A stretch of DNA of 64,000 bases. Source: Leucobacter komagatae (GTDB taxonomy: Bacteria; Actinomycetota; Actinomycetes; Actinomycetales; Microbacteriaceae). The position numbers and the translations under genes are program-made. The notes beneath the pieces are model-generated. The model searched no databases. It saw only the letters and a program-made list of their open reading frames with translations, and was not told where the DNA came from. Shown piece by piece: positions 8,769-16,387 of this stretch. Each line of letters starts with the position of its first letter. Positions within the stretch are counted from its first letter, which is position 1. The stretch covers positions 620,001 through 684,000 of the forward strand of contig NZ_VFON01000001.1 of assembly GCF_006716085.1 (NCBI RefSeq), in the 5' to 3' direction.

Positions 8769-10072
8769 TCCCGATTCGAGAGAACCGCGTGCGCGTTGTC
8801 GATCGCATTCGCCGTATCTCACTCGGCGAGCCGGTGACGTTCACCCTCGCGATGGATGAGGAATGGTCACCGCGCATACAGGGCGACATCGTGGTCGGTG
8901 ACGACGTGCTCGCCGCGCTCGCACGCCCCGGGGGCGACCTCAAGCTCGGACAGCTACAGGCCGACGTGCTCGCCCTCGAACTGTCAACGCAGTACCGCGA
9001 GAGCTTCGCGCTAGCAGCGCTCACCGCGAAAGTGGGCGGCAGCGTGAAGCGCGCAACGACCCGATGGAAAGGCAGGCCAGGCGCGGTTACGGACGAGTTT
9101 GGGAGGCCGTGGAACCCGGGCGAGCGGATCGAACCGCTATCGAGCGCTACGGCCAAGTGGGGCGGCAAAACGAAGCGCGTCACGCAGGCATTCGCGCCGC
9201 GCGTGGGAGTCCACGAGATTACTCGAGCGCTGCGCGTGCCGGGAGGCTCCTACTTGATCCCGCCGACTGACACGATGTTCGTGCAGCTTCGCATCCGTAA
9301 GTACCACCCAAACCCCGAGACCGGCACCACGACGCTCACGCTCGCCTCCGAAGAGGTACGACTGCATGACTTCCGGCGCACGTACCCGGCGGTGTGGGTC
9401 AACCCGTTTGTGTACATGCGTGACCTCGTGGCGTGGATGCTCAGCGAAATTGCTGTCGTGGCAGCGTTCGCGCAGGTGATCGAACTCGCGCCAGGCCAAG
9501 ACGTGCGCATCGCGAGCGGGCAAGAGTGGGAGCCCGGCATGACCGCGTGGGAGTTCCTACATCCGATTCTTGAGGTTGTGGACTGGGCGTTGTACGCCGA
9601 CGAGGCAGGCCGCTACCGGCTTGAACCGCGTACCCCGTCACCTGCTCCCGTGCAGCTTGACCCGGAGCTCAATCTCATTAAGCACGAGTACGACGACGAC
9701 CGCGCCGGGGACTTCTACGACGGCGCAGTAATTGAGTACACCGACGCCGACCCGCTGAACACGGCGCAGCGTTACGACTCGTATGCGCCGTGGGCAACCC
9801 GTGTTGCCCACGAAACCCGGCCAGGGATTAAGACGATGCCCGGCGCCGCCCGCGCGTTCGTTGAGCGCGCGCAGACCCGGGGCAAGTCCGGCACCGCCGA
9901 AGCCCTCACGCTCCTCCCGTTGCGCCCCGGGCATCGCCTCGCAACGTACATGGGCGAGCGCGAAGCACACGGCGAAACGTTCCCGTACTTCCAATACGGC
10001 ACCGTTCGCGCGGTCACCCACAAGTTCCCGGCTGGCGAAATGACGATCAGCCTCCGCGACATCATCACCTAG
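8765..10072 (+). CDS. Phage minor tail / tail-tip protein
   Basis: A 435-aa protein in the position of the tail-associated hub (Tal-like) protein. It has a beta-rich N-terminal half and a middle region with EWEPGMTAWEFLHPILEVVDWALYADEAGRYRLEP. That stretch resembles the baseplate-hub fold used by actinophage minor tail proteins, in which a WxFL..I....w..y.D..G.y pattern is common. It probably contacts the cell surface or the end of the tape measure. No peptidase or glycosidase motif was found. Confidence 0.6.
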   Translation: MIPIRENRVRVVDRIRRISLGEPVTFTLAMDEEWSPRIQGDIVVGDDVLAALARPGGDLKLGQLQADVLALELSTQYRESFALAALTAKVGGSVKRATTRWKGRPGAVTDEFGRPWNPGERIEPLSSATAKWGGKTKRVTQAFAPRVGVHEITRALRVPGGSYLIPPTDTMFVQLRIRKYHPNPETGTTTLTLASEEVRLHDFRRTYPAVWVNPFVYMRDLVAWMLSEIAVVAAFAQVIELAPGQDVRIASGQEWEPGMTAWEFLHPILEVVDWALYADEAGRYRLEPRTPSPAPVQLDPELNLIKHEYDDDRAGDFYDGAVIEYTDADPLNTAQRYDSYAPWATRVAHETRPGIKTMPGAARAFVERAQTRGKSGTAEALTLLPLRPGHRLATYMGEREAHGETFPYFQYGTVRAVTHKFPAGEMTISLRDIIT

Positions 10073-10085
10073 AAAGGCTCCCGAC

Positions 10086-10598
10086 ATGGCATACGACAAC
10101 AAGGGCATATACAAGTACACCGAGGCAGACGATGCGGTCACGATGTCCGCGCTTTTGAACCTCGGCCAAGACTCCGTATCGAACACGCTCAAGTACTTCG
10201 CCGACACCTCAGCAAAGCGCATGGCGCTTGTGCCGCCCCCGCCCGGCGCAATGTGGCAAGACACCGACAACGGCGAACGCCTGTGGTCTGTCGGCCCAGA
10301 CGGCGCGTGGCGACTCCACGAAGGCCGAGTATCCGTTATCGCGGGCGCATGGGCGACCTCGCAAACGCCGTTCTTTGGCCGCACAATCACTTGGGACTTG
10401 CCGACCGTTCTGGCCCCAACCGAAACGCTCATGGTCACGCAAGACGAGGGATCCGGCACCGGGTTCTCAGCGGCCTCGCTCGCGAGCATCACTCGCTACA
10501 CCGACAAGACCCAGATCACCGTGCGCCACCTGGCGTTTGCATCGAACGTGACGCAGCCCCTTAGCATCGCTTGGCGCATCGTGAAGCGGGCCGCCTAA
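10086..10598 (+). CDS. Phage tail-end protein of unknown function
   Basis: A 170-aa protein preceded by GAAAGG at a good distance. The N terminus (MAYDNKGIYKYTEADD) resembles the short anchoring segments of actinophage minor tail or receptor-binding proteins. The middle carries PPPPGAMWQDTDNGERLWSVGPDGAWRL, a pattern often seen in phage fibre-like proteins. The C-terminal half is beta-rich. A receptor-binding or baseplate role is likely from position but not shown. Confidence 0.5.
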   Translation: MAYDNKGIYKYTEADDAVTMSALLNLGQDSVSNTLKYFADTSAKRMALVPPPPGAMWQDTDNGERLWSVGPDGAWRLHEGRVSVIAGAWATSQTPFFGRTITWDLPTVLAPTETLMVTQDEGSGTGFSAASLASITRYTDKTQITVRHLAFASNVTQPLSIAWRIVKRAA

Positions 10599-11263
10599 TG
10601 GCAATCAAGCTCCTCCACCCCGTCCCCGGCGCGCCTGTCACGGCACGGTTCGGCTGGCGTCCGGCGTTCACCGAGAACGGCGTATGGGTGCCCGCGATGC
10701 TCCACAACGGCACCGACCTTGCAGCGAAGGCAGGCACCCCGATTCGGGCGATGCACTCGGGCCGGGTCACGTTCGCCGGGTGGGACTACGCGGGCGGCGG
10801 CAACGCGATCAAGATCGGTTCCGCGCAGTACTCGACGATGTTCCTCCACATGCAGAGCCCGACGAAGCTCCGCCCCGGCGACCACGTGAGCGCAGGCCAG
10901 ATCGTCGGGTACGTCGGCTCAACCGGAATGAGTACCGGCGCGCACCTTCACGCGATGCTCCAGATCGGCGGGCAGTGGGTAGACCCGCTCCCGTACATCA
11001 CTGCCACACCAGCCCCAGCGCCCAAGCCCAAACCGAAACCAAAACCGACCCCCCAGGAGGATGAAGAAATGGAACCACAGTTCATCGCAGGTAAGAAGGA
11101 GGGCACCAACGGCAAGGTGTACCAGCTCACCGCAGCGGGCAAGCGCCGCCTTGTGCCGTCGCCTGAGTGGACGGCCCGCCGCGCCGTCGAGTCCGCGAGC
11201 GGCAACAAGATTCCCGTGGGCCTCGTGCCCGACGCCGAACTCGCGAAGATTCCGCAGGCATGA
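10598..11263 (+). CDS. Endolysin, M23-family peptidase with C-terminal domain
   Basis: A 221-aa peptidoglycan hydrolase for host lysis. The ATG at 10598 overlaps the previous stop (TAATG). The N-terminal M23 (LytM) domain covers about residues 5-130 with zinc ligands in HNGTD (H36, D40) and HLH (116-118), plus H84. A Lys/Pro linker follows (about 133-152), then a 64-aa C-terminal domain that may bind the wall. Just before that domain, AGGAGG at 11055-11060 lies 8 nt from an in-frame ATG at 11069. The C-terminal domain may therefore also be made alone, as reported for several dual-start endolysins. Two holin-like genes follow. Confidence 0.88.
   Translation: MAIKLLHPVPGAPVTARFGWRPAFTENGVWVPAMLHNGTDLAAKAGTPIRAMHSGRVTFAGWDYAGGGNAIKIGSAQYSTMFLHMQSPTKLRPGDHVSAGQIVGYVGSTGMSTGAHLHAMLQIGGQWVDPLPYITATPAPAPKPKPKPKPTPQEDEEMEPQFIAGKKEGTNGKVYQLTAAGKRRLVPSPEWTARRAVESASGNKIPVGLVPDAELAKIPQA
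11055..11071 (+). promoter_or_regulatory. Internal ribosome binding site inside the endolysin gene
   Basis: A consensus AGGAGG at 11055-11060 is followed after 8 nt by an in-frame ATG at 11069, exactly at the junction between the Pro-rich linker and the C-terminal domain. Translation here would yield a separate 64-aa wall-binding subunit. Confidence 0.6.
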
Positions 11264-11511
11264 CCGACCTCACCCCGCTGATCGTGGCGGCGGTCGCCGC
11301 CGCCGCCGCGCTCGGCGCTGCGCTCATTGCAGCGGTCGTGACGGCGTGGGTGTGGACGATGCGGCGGATGCTCCGTGCTGAGGCCCACAACGTGCAGTTG
11401 TGGCGCTACACCCGCACACTGATCGACCACATCTATCGCGGCCTCGGCTCACCCCCGCCCGAACCGCCCGAATCCATCCGACACATCTACGAATCAGGAG
11501 ACCCCTCATGA
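11260..11511 (+). CDS. Small membrane protein of the lysis cassette
   Basis: An 83-aa protein with ATGA overlap to the endolysin gene. Residues about 6-33 form one strongly hydrophobic Ala-rich helix (LIVAAVAAAAALGAALIAAV), followed by a basic, soluble tail (MRRMLRAEAHNVQLWRYTRT). This shape fits an accessory holin, antiholin or pinholin-like lysis protein. It is placed between the endolysin and a better holin candidate. Confidence 0.6.
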   Translation: MTDLTPLIVAAVAAAAALGAALIAAVVTAWVWTMRRMLRAEAHNVQLWRYTRTLIDHIYRGLGSPPPEPPESIRHIYESGDPS

Positions 11512-11726
11512 CCACACCCAAGCCCCTCAGACGCGACCGCAGCCGTCGCGGGAGTGTCTTTACGCTCAAGCGCCGTAGGTGGCTCTACGGCGTCGCGGCG
11601 GCGCTCGTGCCCGTCGCTACCGTGTACGGACTCACCACCGACGCGCAGGCCGCGGCGCTCCTCGCGCTTGCGGGCGCGCTCCTCGGTGTGACCGGGCTCG
11701 CGCTCGCGAACCCGACGGCGGACTAA
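11508..11726 (+). CDS. Holin
   Basis: A 72-aa protein with a basic N terminus and two transmembrane helices (about 27-42 and 46-68) separated by a short turn containing TTDAQ. This is the layout of the actinophage holin family that follows endolysin genes. Holins open the membrane to time lysis. The start overlaps the previous gene by 4 nt, and the last late gene is closed 1 nt later by a strong hairpin. Confidence 0.75.
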   Translation: MTTPKPLRRDRSRRGSVFTLKRRRWLYGVAAALVPVATVYGLTTDAQAAALLALAGALLGVTGLALANPTAD

Positions 11727-11779
11727 ATTGTAGAAACCCCTGTAGCCGGCGCGGTGCCGGCTACAGGGGTTTCTACAAT
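11727..11779. terminator. Perfect 24-bp inverted repeat, bidirectional terminator
   Basis: The arms at 11727-11750 and 11756-11779 are perfectly complementary with a 5-nt loop (GCGGT). The outer ends are A/T-rich (ATTGTAGAAA / TTTCTACAAT), so each strand ends in a U-containing tract. It separates the converging late operon (+) and integrase cassette (-). Confidence 0.85.
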
Positions 11780-11786
11780 GAGGGCG

Positions 11787-12023
11787 CTACTCGGTGCGCT
11801 TTCCGAGCCCCGCAACGATGCCCGCCGCTGCGAGCAATGGCGTGCAAGTGAGCAGCAGCACGGCTGCAAAGACCAGCCCGCCCGGGTCACCTGTGCCGAA
11901 GCAGAGCACGACGACAACTAGAGCGACGCCGAGGAGGGCGAGGCCACCCCAGAGCAGCCAGTTAAACGCGGACTGCGCAGCGGGTACGAGTCGCGTAGCG
12001 GGGGTTTGGGTTTGCTGTGTCAT
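11787..12023 (-). CDS. Small two-helix membrane protein next to the integrase
   Basis: A 78-aa protein encoded 13 nt after the integrase stop codon, on the same strand. It has two hydrophobic helices (about 22-43 and 50-72) and short polar ends. It is probably cotranscribed with the integrase and so could be expressed from the prophage. A superinfection-exclusion role is a reasonable guess from that context, but no family was recognised. Confidence 0.55.
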   Translation of the reverse strand: MTQQTQTPATRLVPAAQSAFNWLLWGGLALLGVALVVVVLCFGTGDPGGLVFAAVLLLTCTPLLAAAGIVAGLGKRTE

Positions 12024-12036
12024 GGCTTGATCCTAT

Positions 12037-12954
12037 CTATGCGGCGAACCCGCGCACAGTGCGTTCGGGAATGGGAATGGAAGGTAAGAGTGTGATTGCA
12101 TCCCGCTTGCGTGCCTCGGATACGCGCGTATATATCTGCGTAGATGAAATGTCCTCGTGGAGCATGAGTTCCTGAATCGTCCGGATGTCTACGCCCTGAT
12201 CGACAAGGCCGGTCGCGAAGCCATGGCGCAGCGAGTGCGGCGTGAGTAGCGGGTCGATGATCCCTGCACGCTTTTTCGCTCGCGTAATGAGGTTGGTCAC
12301 CGATGCTCCACTAATCGGCGCATCACTGCCGTCACGCGCCGGGAACCACCACGAGTCAGGCGGCATATATCTGGCGAGGTCGGACACGACGGGGTGCAGC
12401 GGCACGCGGCGTGCTTTGCTGCCCTTCGCTACGGTGCGTACTGTACCCGTCAGAGGGTCTAGATCGTCACCACGAACCCGAGCGATTTGCGAGACGCGGA
12501 AGCCTTGGAAATACCCCACCAAGATCATCGCGCGCGTGCGCCTGTAAGCGCCGCTCATAAGCATGGCCTGTACCTGTTCGATAGTGAACGGACGCGGGTC
12601 TGGACGGGGCACGTGGATTGTCGGCAGGCGCTCGGCGGGGTTGTCGTCGCGGTAGCCTTCCTCGTGCGCGAAGTCGAAGAACGCGCGCAGAGCGTTGCGC
12701 TCGGTGCGGGCGGTGCCGGGCGTGACGTAGGGTCGCCCGAGGTGCCGCCGCAGGTCGCGCAGCTCGGCTTCGAGCAGGCTCACCCCTTGCGTCGTGACAA
12801 AGGTGCGCAGCAAGCTGGCACGGTTGCGCACAGTGTTCGGCGACAGTCGCGCAGCTAGTTGGTACTCGGCGAAATCTTCAATAACATCTTGATCCATGCC
12901 CTGAGAGTGCCAACGCTGAATGGCGCGTTCCTGCGCCCCCAGAGCGGCGTTCAT
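12037..12954 (-). CDS. Tyrosine recombinase / phage integrase (XerD-like)
   Basis: A 305-aa site-specific recombinase. It has an N-terminal SAM-like core-binding domain (about 20-105) and a catalytic domain with R153 (GFRVSQ), K177, H240 and R243 (HSLRHG), H266 and nucleophile Y275 (STQIYTR). These six residues are the complete tyrosine-recombinase set. No arm-binding domain is obvious, so it is closer to XerC/D size than lambda Int. It overlaps a 61-66 aa upstream ORF by 4 nt and lies close to a tRNA 3' end. It is therefore the likely integrase of the prophage. Confidence 0.93.
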   Translation of the reverse strand: MNAALGAQERAIQRWHSQGMDQDVIEDFAEYQLAARLSPNTVRNRASLLRTFVTTQGVSLLEAELRDLRRHLGRPYVTPGTARTERNALRAFFDFAHEEGYRDDNPAERLPTIHVPRPDPRPFTIEQVQAMLMSGAYRRTRAMILVGYFQGFRVSQIARVRGDDLDPLTGTVRTVAKGSKARRVPLHPVVSDLARYMPPDSWWFPARDGSDAPISGASVTNLITRAKKRAGIIDPLLTPHSLRHGFATGLVDQGVDIRTIQELMLHEDISSTQIYTRVSEARKRDAITLLPSIPIPERTVRGFAA

Positions 12955-13136
12955 CGCGCTGATTCCTCACCGAAGTATTCACGCTGAGCTTCAGCGAGAG
13001 CATCGCTCGCCAAGCGGTACTGCGCTGCGAATATCTCCACTGTTCCCGTATCCTGACCAGTGACGACCGCATCCGCAACCAACCTCGCCCACATATCGCG
13101 TTCGCGCTCGGCGCGGTGATACTCCTCATGGCTCAT
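12951..13136 (-). CDS. Small ORF coupled to the integrase
   Basis: A 61-aa helical, acidic protein (MSHEEYHRAERERDMW...). The ATG at 13136 is used here; an in-frame start at 13151 adds five residues. It overlaps the integrase start by ATGA, so the two are translationally coupled. In size and position it could be an excisionase or accessory factor, but I see no winged-helix or HTH signature. Its function is unknown. Confidence 0.5.
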   Translation of the reverse strand: MSHEEYHRAERERDMWARLVADAVVTGQDTGTVEIFAAQYRLASDALAEAQREYFGEESAR

Positions 13137-14872
13137 GCCGCAGCCCCCCACGGCCCCTGAATGACCTCGGCCAAGTGCCCGTGTTCCACCGTGGATGTCG
13201 TCGGTTCGATCCCGGCCGGGCCCACCATGAGGTCGTTGTTCAAACCTGCGACATTATCGGTTTGAGACCTCGACTCAGCGGCTCGTCCCTCGTGGCGGGC
13301 CGCTGTTGTCTGCACAGCCGGGTCGAAGAACGCGTTGAACGGTTCGCCTGGCTCACCGATGACGGTGCCCTCTTCGCTGAGGTAGAGCTTGTCGAAGAAG
13401 GCTTGGTTGGCGATGCGCCGCAGCGAGTCATCGATGCTCATGTATAGCTTGTAGCAGTCCTTGGCCAGTGCGAGGCAGTCATCAAGGTGGGCACTTGCGA
13501 GTTCGTACTCAACGTCACCGGCCTCAATCTGCGCTTCCAGGAATGCGAGTCGTTTGCCGATGCGATCCTGCTCCGACTTGAGGAGATCCAGCGGTACCGC
13601 CCCCGCATAATGAGCTTGCAGAAGTTTGGATCGCTCGGCCTGAAGATCGTCACGTTCGAGGACGTGTGCGTTGCGTTCTTGTTTGACGGTGGCGTGGAGC
13701 TGGGAGAACTGCGCCGTGATGAAGCTGCGCAGCGCCGCAATAGTGTGTTCAGGGATTTGGATGCGCCGGTAGTACTCCTCAACTGCGGCTTCAACATCAG
13801 GCACATAGAGTGCTTTTCGTTCACAGTTGGTGCGTTTCGCGTGCCGACCGGCACAGATGAAGTACGGGTAGATGACGCCCCGGCGGCTCTTGGCATTGGT
13901 CACCATGAGTCGGGAGCCACACTCACCACAGAACACGGTGCCTTTGAGGTAGTGATCGTGGGCTTGAGTTTTCTCACCTGATACTCGTTTCGCGCCAAGC
14001 ACGGCTTGAACTCGGTACCAGACCTCTGGGCTGACCAGTGGTTCATGGATGCCGTCATAGGTGGCACCACGAAAAGACACGTTGCCCTTGTAATACGGGT
14101 TGGACAGCATCTTCTGCACCGTTGAAAGAGCAGGTGGCCGTGCTGGTCGTTTCGGCGTGGGTGGTGTGGTGAGCCCCCGGTCGATGAGGGTTTCGCGCAG
14201 CGTTGCCGTGGAGTAGGTGCCCGTCGCGTACGCCTCGAATGCCCATTTCACAATGTGGGAACGTGCGGGGTCTGGCTCAACGATACGGAGTTCGCGACCG
14301 AGTTCATCGCGAGTGGTCACGTTGAGGTAACCGACGGGAGCTTTTCCGTTGGTACCGCCTGTTATCGCTTTCTGGTTCATGCCTTTGGAGACCTCGTTGG
14401 CGAGGTTCCGGGAGTAGAACTCAGCGATGGTTGACATGATGCCGTGGAGCAGCATTCCCGATGGCGTTTCGTCAATGTTCTCGGTTGCCGAGACCAGCAT
14501 GACACCGGCGTCTTTGAGCGCGACGTGGATCGCAACATCATCGGCACGGTTACGAGCCAGACGGTCAACTTTGTGCACGATGCAGTACGCCACGTGATTG
14601 GATTTGACGTACTCGATCATCCGCATCAACTCGGGACGGTCTGCCTTCCGGGCTGATTCACCGGCGTCGACGAACTCTTCTACCACGATCGCACCAAGGT
14701 CGCGGGCCTTGCGCAGATTTGCTTCGCGTTGCGCGGGAATGGAGAAGCCTTCGTCTCGACCTCCACGTTCGGCTTGCTCTTTCGTCGAGACTCGCAAGTA
14801 TGAGACCGCGATGGCGGTCGTTTCACCGAAGTGTTTGTGGTCGTTGGCGGCAGATTGCTGTGTGGTGCTCAC
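13133..14872 (-). CDS. Large serine recombinase (integrase/resolvase superfamily)
   Basis: A 579-aa large serine recombinase. The catalytic domain has YLRVS (nucleophile S29, R27) and KVDRLARNR near 101-109. The recombinase domain follows (about 170-300, GKAPVGY). A zinc ribbon has C315, C318, C340 and C350. A long coiled coil (about 365-470) is of the type that controls synapsis direction. It is the probable integrase of the conjugative island. The last 30 or so residues (from about MVGPAGIEPTTS) are translated from the reverse of the tRNA remnant, so the original C terminus may have been shorter. An imperfect inverted repeat lies inside this end. Confidence 0.9.
   Translation of the reverse strand: MSTTQQSAANDHKHFGETTAIAVSYLRVSTKEQAERGGRDEGFSIPAQREANLRKARDLGAIVVEEFVDAGESARKADRPELMRMIEYVKSNHVAYCIVHKVDRLARNRADDVAIHVALKDAGVMLVSATENIDETPSGMLLHGIMSTIAEFYSRNLANEVSKGMNQKAITGGTNGKAPVGYLNVTTRDELGRELRIVEPDPARSHIVKWAFEAYATGTYSTATLRETLIDRGLTTPPTPKRPARPPALSTVQKMLSNPYYKGNVSFRGATYDGIHEPLVSPEVWYRVQAVLGAKRVSGEKTQAHDHYLKGTVFCGECGSRLMVTNAKSRRGVIYPYFICAGRHAKRTNCERKALYVPDVEAAVEEYYRRIQIPEHTIAALRSFITAQFSQLHATVKQERNAHVLERDDLQAERSKLLQAHYAGAVPLDLLKSEQDRIGKRLAFLEAQIEAGDVEYELASAHLDDCLALAKDCYKLYMSIDDSLRRIANQAFFDKLYLSEEGTVIGEPGEPFNAFFDPAVQTTAARHEGRAAESRSQTDNVAGLNNDLMVGPAGIEPTTSTVEHGHLAEVIQGPWGAAA
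13200..13227 (+). other. tRNA 3'-end remnant, probable attachment-site core
   Basis: The bases can be read as a T-stem and loop (GTCGG-TTCGATC-CCGGC, 13200-13216), a 7-nt acceptor strand CGGGCCC (13217-13223), a discriminator A and encoded CCA (13225-13227). The upstream bases do not fold into a matching anticodon arm or 5' acceptor strand, so this is only the 3' end of a tRNA. Such fragments mark the distal end of an element that integrated into a tRNA gene. The intact tRNA would lie left of the window. Confidence 0.7.
13228..13271. repeat. Imperfect inverted repeat at the end of the serine recombinase gene, candidate att site
   Basis: GAGGTC and TCAAACC (interrupted by GTTGT) on the left face GGTTTGA and GACCTC on the right around a 12-nt centre (TGCGACATTATC). 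It lies directly after the tRNA CCA end. Serine-integrase attachment sites are short imperfect dyads next to the integrase gene, which fits. It could also act as a transcription terminator. Confidence 0.35.
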
Positions 14873-14892
14873 GGGTCGTGTTTCCTCTCCCC

Positions 14893-14930
14893 ATTAGTTG
14901 GGGCCAACACGAGCAGTCATGCCGCTCGTG
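14893..14930. promoter_or_regulatory. Recombinase promoter region with dyads
   Basis: Upstream of the serine recombinase there are two nearby inverted repeats: CCCCA-TTAGT-TGGGG, and CACGAGC (14908-14914) with GCTCGTG (14924-14930) separated by 9 nt. They sit 20-60 nt before the recombinase start on the - strand and could be operators or a small hairpin. Confidence 0.35.
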
Positions 14931-15052
14931 CGGTGCGACTCGTAAACGGAAACATGACCCGGATGACTCTCAACGGAGCCAGTCGGGTAAGCCACGATGG
15001 GCCAAACAGGACTGCGCACCACGACCAAGCCGAAGGCTTGACCGCTAGCTTC

Positions 15053-15259
15053 TTATATCTTTGATTCTATCTCACCGGGCTGACAGCTCCCAGGCTCGAC
15101 ACCCGAAGGGCCAGGTCCGGTGCGGGTCTGCTCGGTGCGGGCAAGCGCCATACCGATGAATACTTGCGCAAGCCGATGAAGATCTGGGGTTTCCCGGAAT
15201 TCAGCATGCACCTCGTAATCGCGCATCCTTGCTGGAAGCTGCGGAACGTGAGAAGTCAT
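15053..15259 (-). CDS. Small hypothetical ICE protein
   Basis: A 68-aa protein overlapping the preceding DUF4913-like gene by 4 nt (ATGA), which implies coupled translation. The centre (FRETPDLHRLAQVFIGMALARTE) looks like an amphipathic helix; the C terminus is low complexity. It is the last gene of the long transfer operon. No family was recognised. Confidence 0.5.
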   Translation of the reverse strand: MTSHVPQLPARMRDYEVHAEFRETPDLHRLAQVFIGMALARTEQTRTGPGPSGVEPGSCQPGEIESKI

Positions 15260-15819
15260 GACGCTTCACCAGTTTCGGAATCGAGCGTGCTGTAGAACGC
15301 ATCTTCCTGTGTGCGTCTTTTGTTTACTTCCGCCAGCACAAATTCCACGAACTCTTCAACGCGATCTTCAATGACGACATCCTCAACCGGCGGGGCCTGT
15401 TCCTCACCTGGCCAAGTGGTTTGTCGGGTAGGACGGTCACGATCCAATCGCGTACCCGATGCACTCACCCAGTCTCGGAGCCGCTGCCTGGCATCGACAA
15501 AGTCCCTATGCCAGCCAAAGGGTGCCGAACCGTTCTGCTCAGGGTCGTAGGCACAAAGCCAATGGAGATGCAGCGCTGATAGTTCCCACACCAGTTCAGG
15601 ATGATGGTGCCAGAACGGCGGAACCACGGAAGCTGGAAGACCATACGTCACCCGCAACCAGTCCACCCATCGGTTGAGTTCAAGCCATTCTGCTTCCAGA
15701 TCGTCAGCGCTCAGGAGGTTCCAGTTGACCGGATGTGGTGGCTCCGAGGGTGCGTCAAAGTTGTCTTCACCGAGATTGTCAACGCCGATTTCGTCAGGTC
15801 CAATTTCGTAGTCGCTCAT
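15256..15819 (-). CDS. DUF4913-like ICE protein
   Basis: A 187-aa protein. The core (about residues 35-130) contains WLELNRWVDWLRVTYGLP, PPFWHHHPELVWELSALHL and GWHRDFVDARQRLRDWV. These are typical of the DUF4913 family that is widespread in actinobacterial conjugative elements and of unknown function. The ATG at 15819 (MSDYEIGPD) is chosen because GAGG precedes it and it avoids overlap with ssb; an in-frame start at 15900 would overlap ssb by about 70 nt. The acidic N terminus and tryptophan-rich core suggest a protein-protein role in transfer. Confidence 0.72.
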   Translation of the reverse strand: MSDYEIGPDEIGVDNLGEDNFDAPSEPPHPVNWNLLSADDLEAEWLELNRWVDWLRVTYGLPASVVPPFWHHHPELVWELSALHLHWLCAYDPEQNGSAPFGWHRDFVDARQRLRDWVSASGTRLDRDRPTRQTTWPGEEQAPPVEDVVIEDRVEEFVEFVLAEVNKRRTQEDAFYSTLDSETGEAS

Positions 15820-15829
15820 GGTGATCGCC

Positions 15830-16291
15830 TCAGATGCCGAGACCGGCTGAGGACGCTCCGAAGCGTGGGTGACTGGGAGGTTCGAATGCGGATGCGTCAC
15901 GGGAAGCCGCTTCTAGTCCGGCTGCCTTGCCTCGCGGTGTGCGATCGACCTCGTATCGGGTGCGGGCCATGTCGTGCCCGACTCTTCGAGCCGTGAATTC
16001 TTCACCCTCGACGGTCTGCCCGTCACGTTCGTAGGTGTATTCGCGAACGAAACCTTCTGCGATGAACCGGTCACCCTTCGCGAGGCGAGCGTGCCCCTGT
16101 TCAGCAGCAGCCTTGAACGCTACAAGATTGTGAAACGTCGGCTCCAGCTCGGTGAACGATCCATCTTGTTCTTTCTGGTAGTGTTCCTTGCCTACTTTGA
16201 GGAATAGCCGGGCATCGCCATTTTCGGTGTAGGTCAGTTGCGGTTGCGAAGCAACAAAGCCTGAGAACGACTGCTGCGTGTGAATAGCCAT
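15830..16291 (-). CDS. ssb: Single-stranded DNA-binding protein
   Basis: A 153-aa OB-fold protein. The strands NGDARLFLKVGKEHY, TFHNLVAFKAAAEQ, KGDRFIAEGFVREYTYERDGQ and EEFTARRVGHDMARTRY follow the SSB order. It lacks the usual acidic C-terminal tail, ending instead in a short Gly/Ser tail. Mobile-element SSBs protect transferred single strands and help dampen SOS in recipients. It follows the coupling-protein gene with a roughly 95-nt gap that carries a GGTG-N2-CACC palindrome. AGGAGG precedes the ATG. Confidence 0.85.
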   Translation of the reverse strand: MAIHTQQSFSGFVASQPQLTYTENGDARLFLKVGKEHYQKEQDGSFTELEPTFHNLVAFKAAAEQGHARLAKGDRFIAEGFVREYTYERDGQTVEGEEFTARRVGHDMARTRYEVDRTPRGKAAGLEAASRDASAFEPPSHPRFGASSAGLGI

Positions 16292-16353
16292 CGGTCCTGT
16301 CCTCCTGACAGTTCAGCGGCGGCTTTCATGGTTCGAACACCGCCTCGTGTCAG

Positions 16354-16369
16354 ACAGGTGCACACCTGT
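16354..16369. promoter_or_regulatory. Palindrome ACAGGTG-CA-CACCTGT upstream of ssb
   Basis: The two 7-bp arms are perfect and separated by 2 nt. It lies about 60 nt before the ssb start. Related CAGGTG sequences precede several other genes of the same transfer operon, so a common operator is possible. Confidence 0.45.
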
Positions 16370-16387
16370 TCCCGGCGGCTTGCCGAG

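Larger units (their letters stand above)
1..13227. mobile_element. Prophage, late-gene half plus integrase (left end outside window)
   Basis: A run of co-directional + strand genes, many with ATGA-type overlaps, encodes terminase, portal, protease-capsid, connectors, tail tube, tape measure, tail tip, endolysin and holins. This is the standard HK97-like siphovirus late order. After a bidirectional hairpin, a - strand cassette carries a tyrosine integrase, and a tRNA 3' end lies just beyond it. The integrase beside a tRNA remnant suggests the right attachment site is near 13200-13227. Early genes, a repressor and the left attachment site are not in the window. The right boundary is inferred. 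Confidence 0.85.

Noticed and set aside
13155..13227. A complete tRNA gene ending in CCA
   Set aside because: Only the T arm and 3' acceptor strand pair. No matching 5' acceptor strand or anticodon stem was found upstream.
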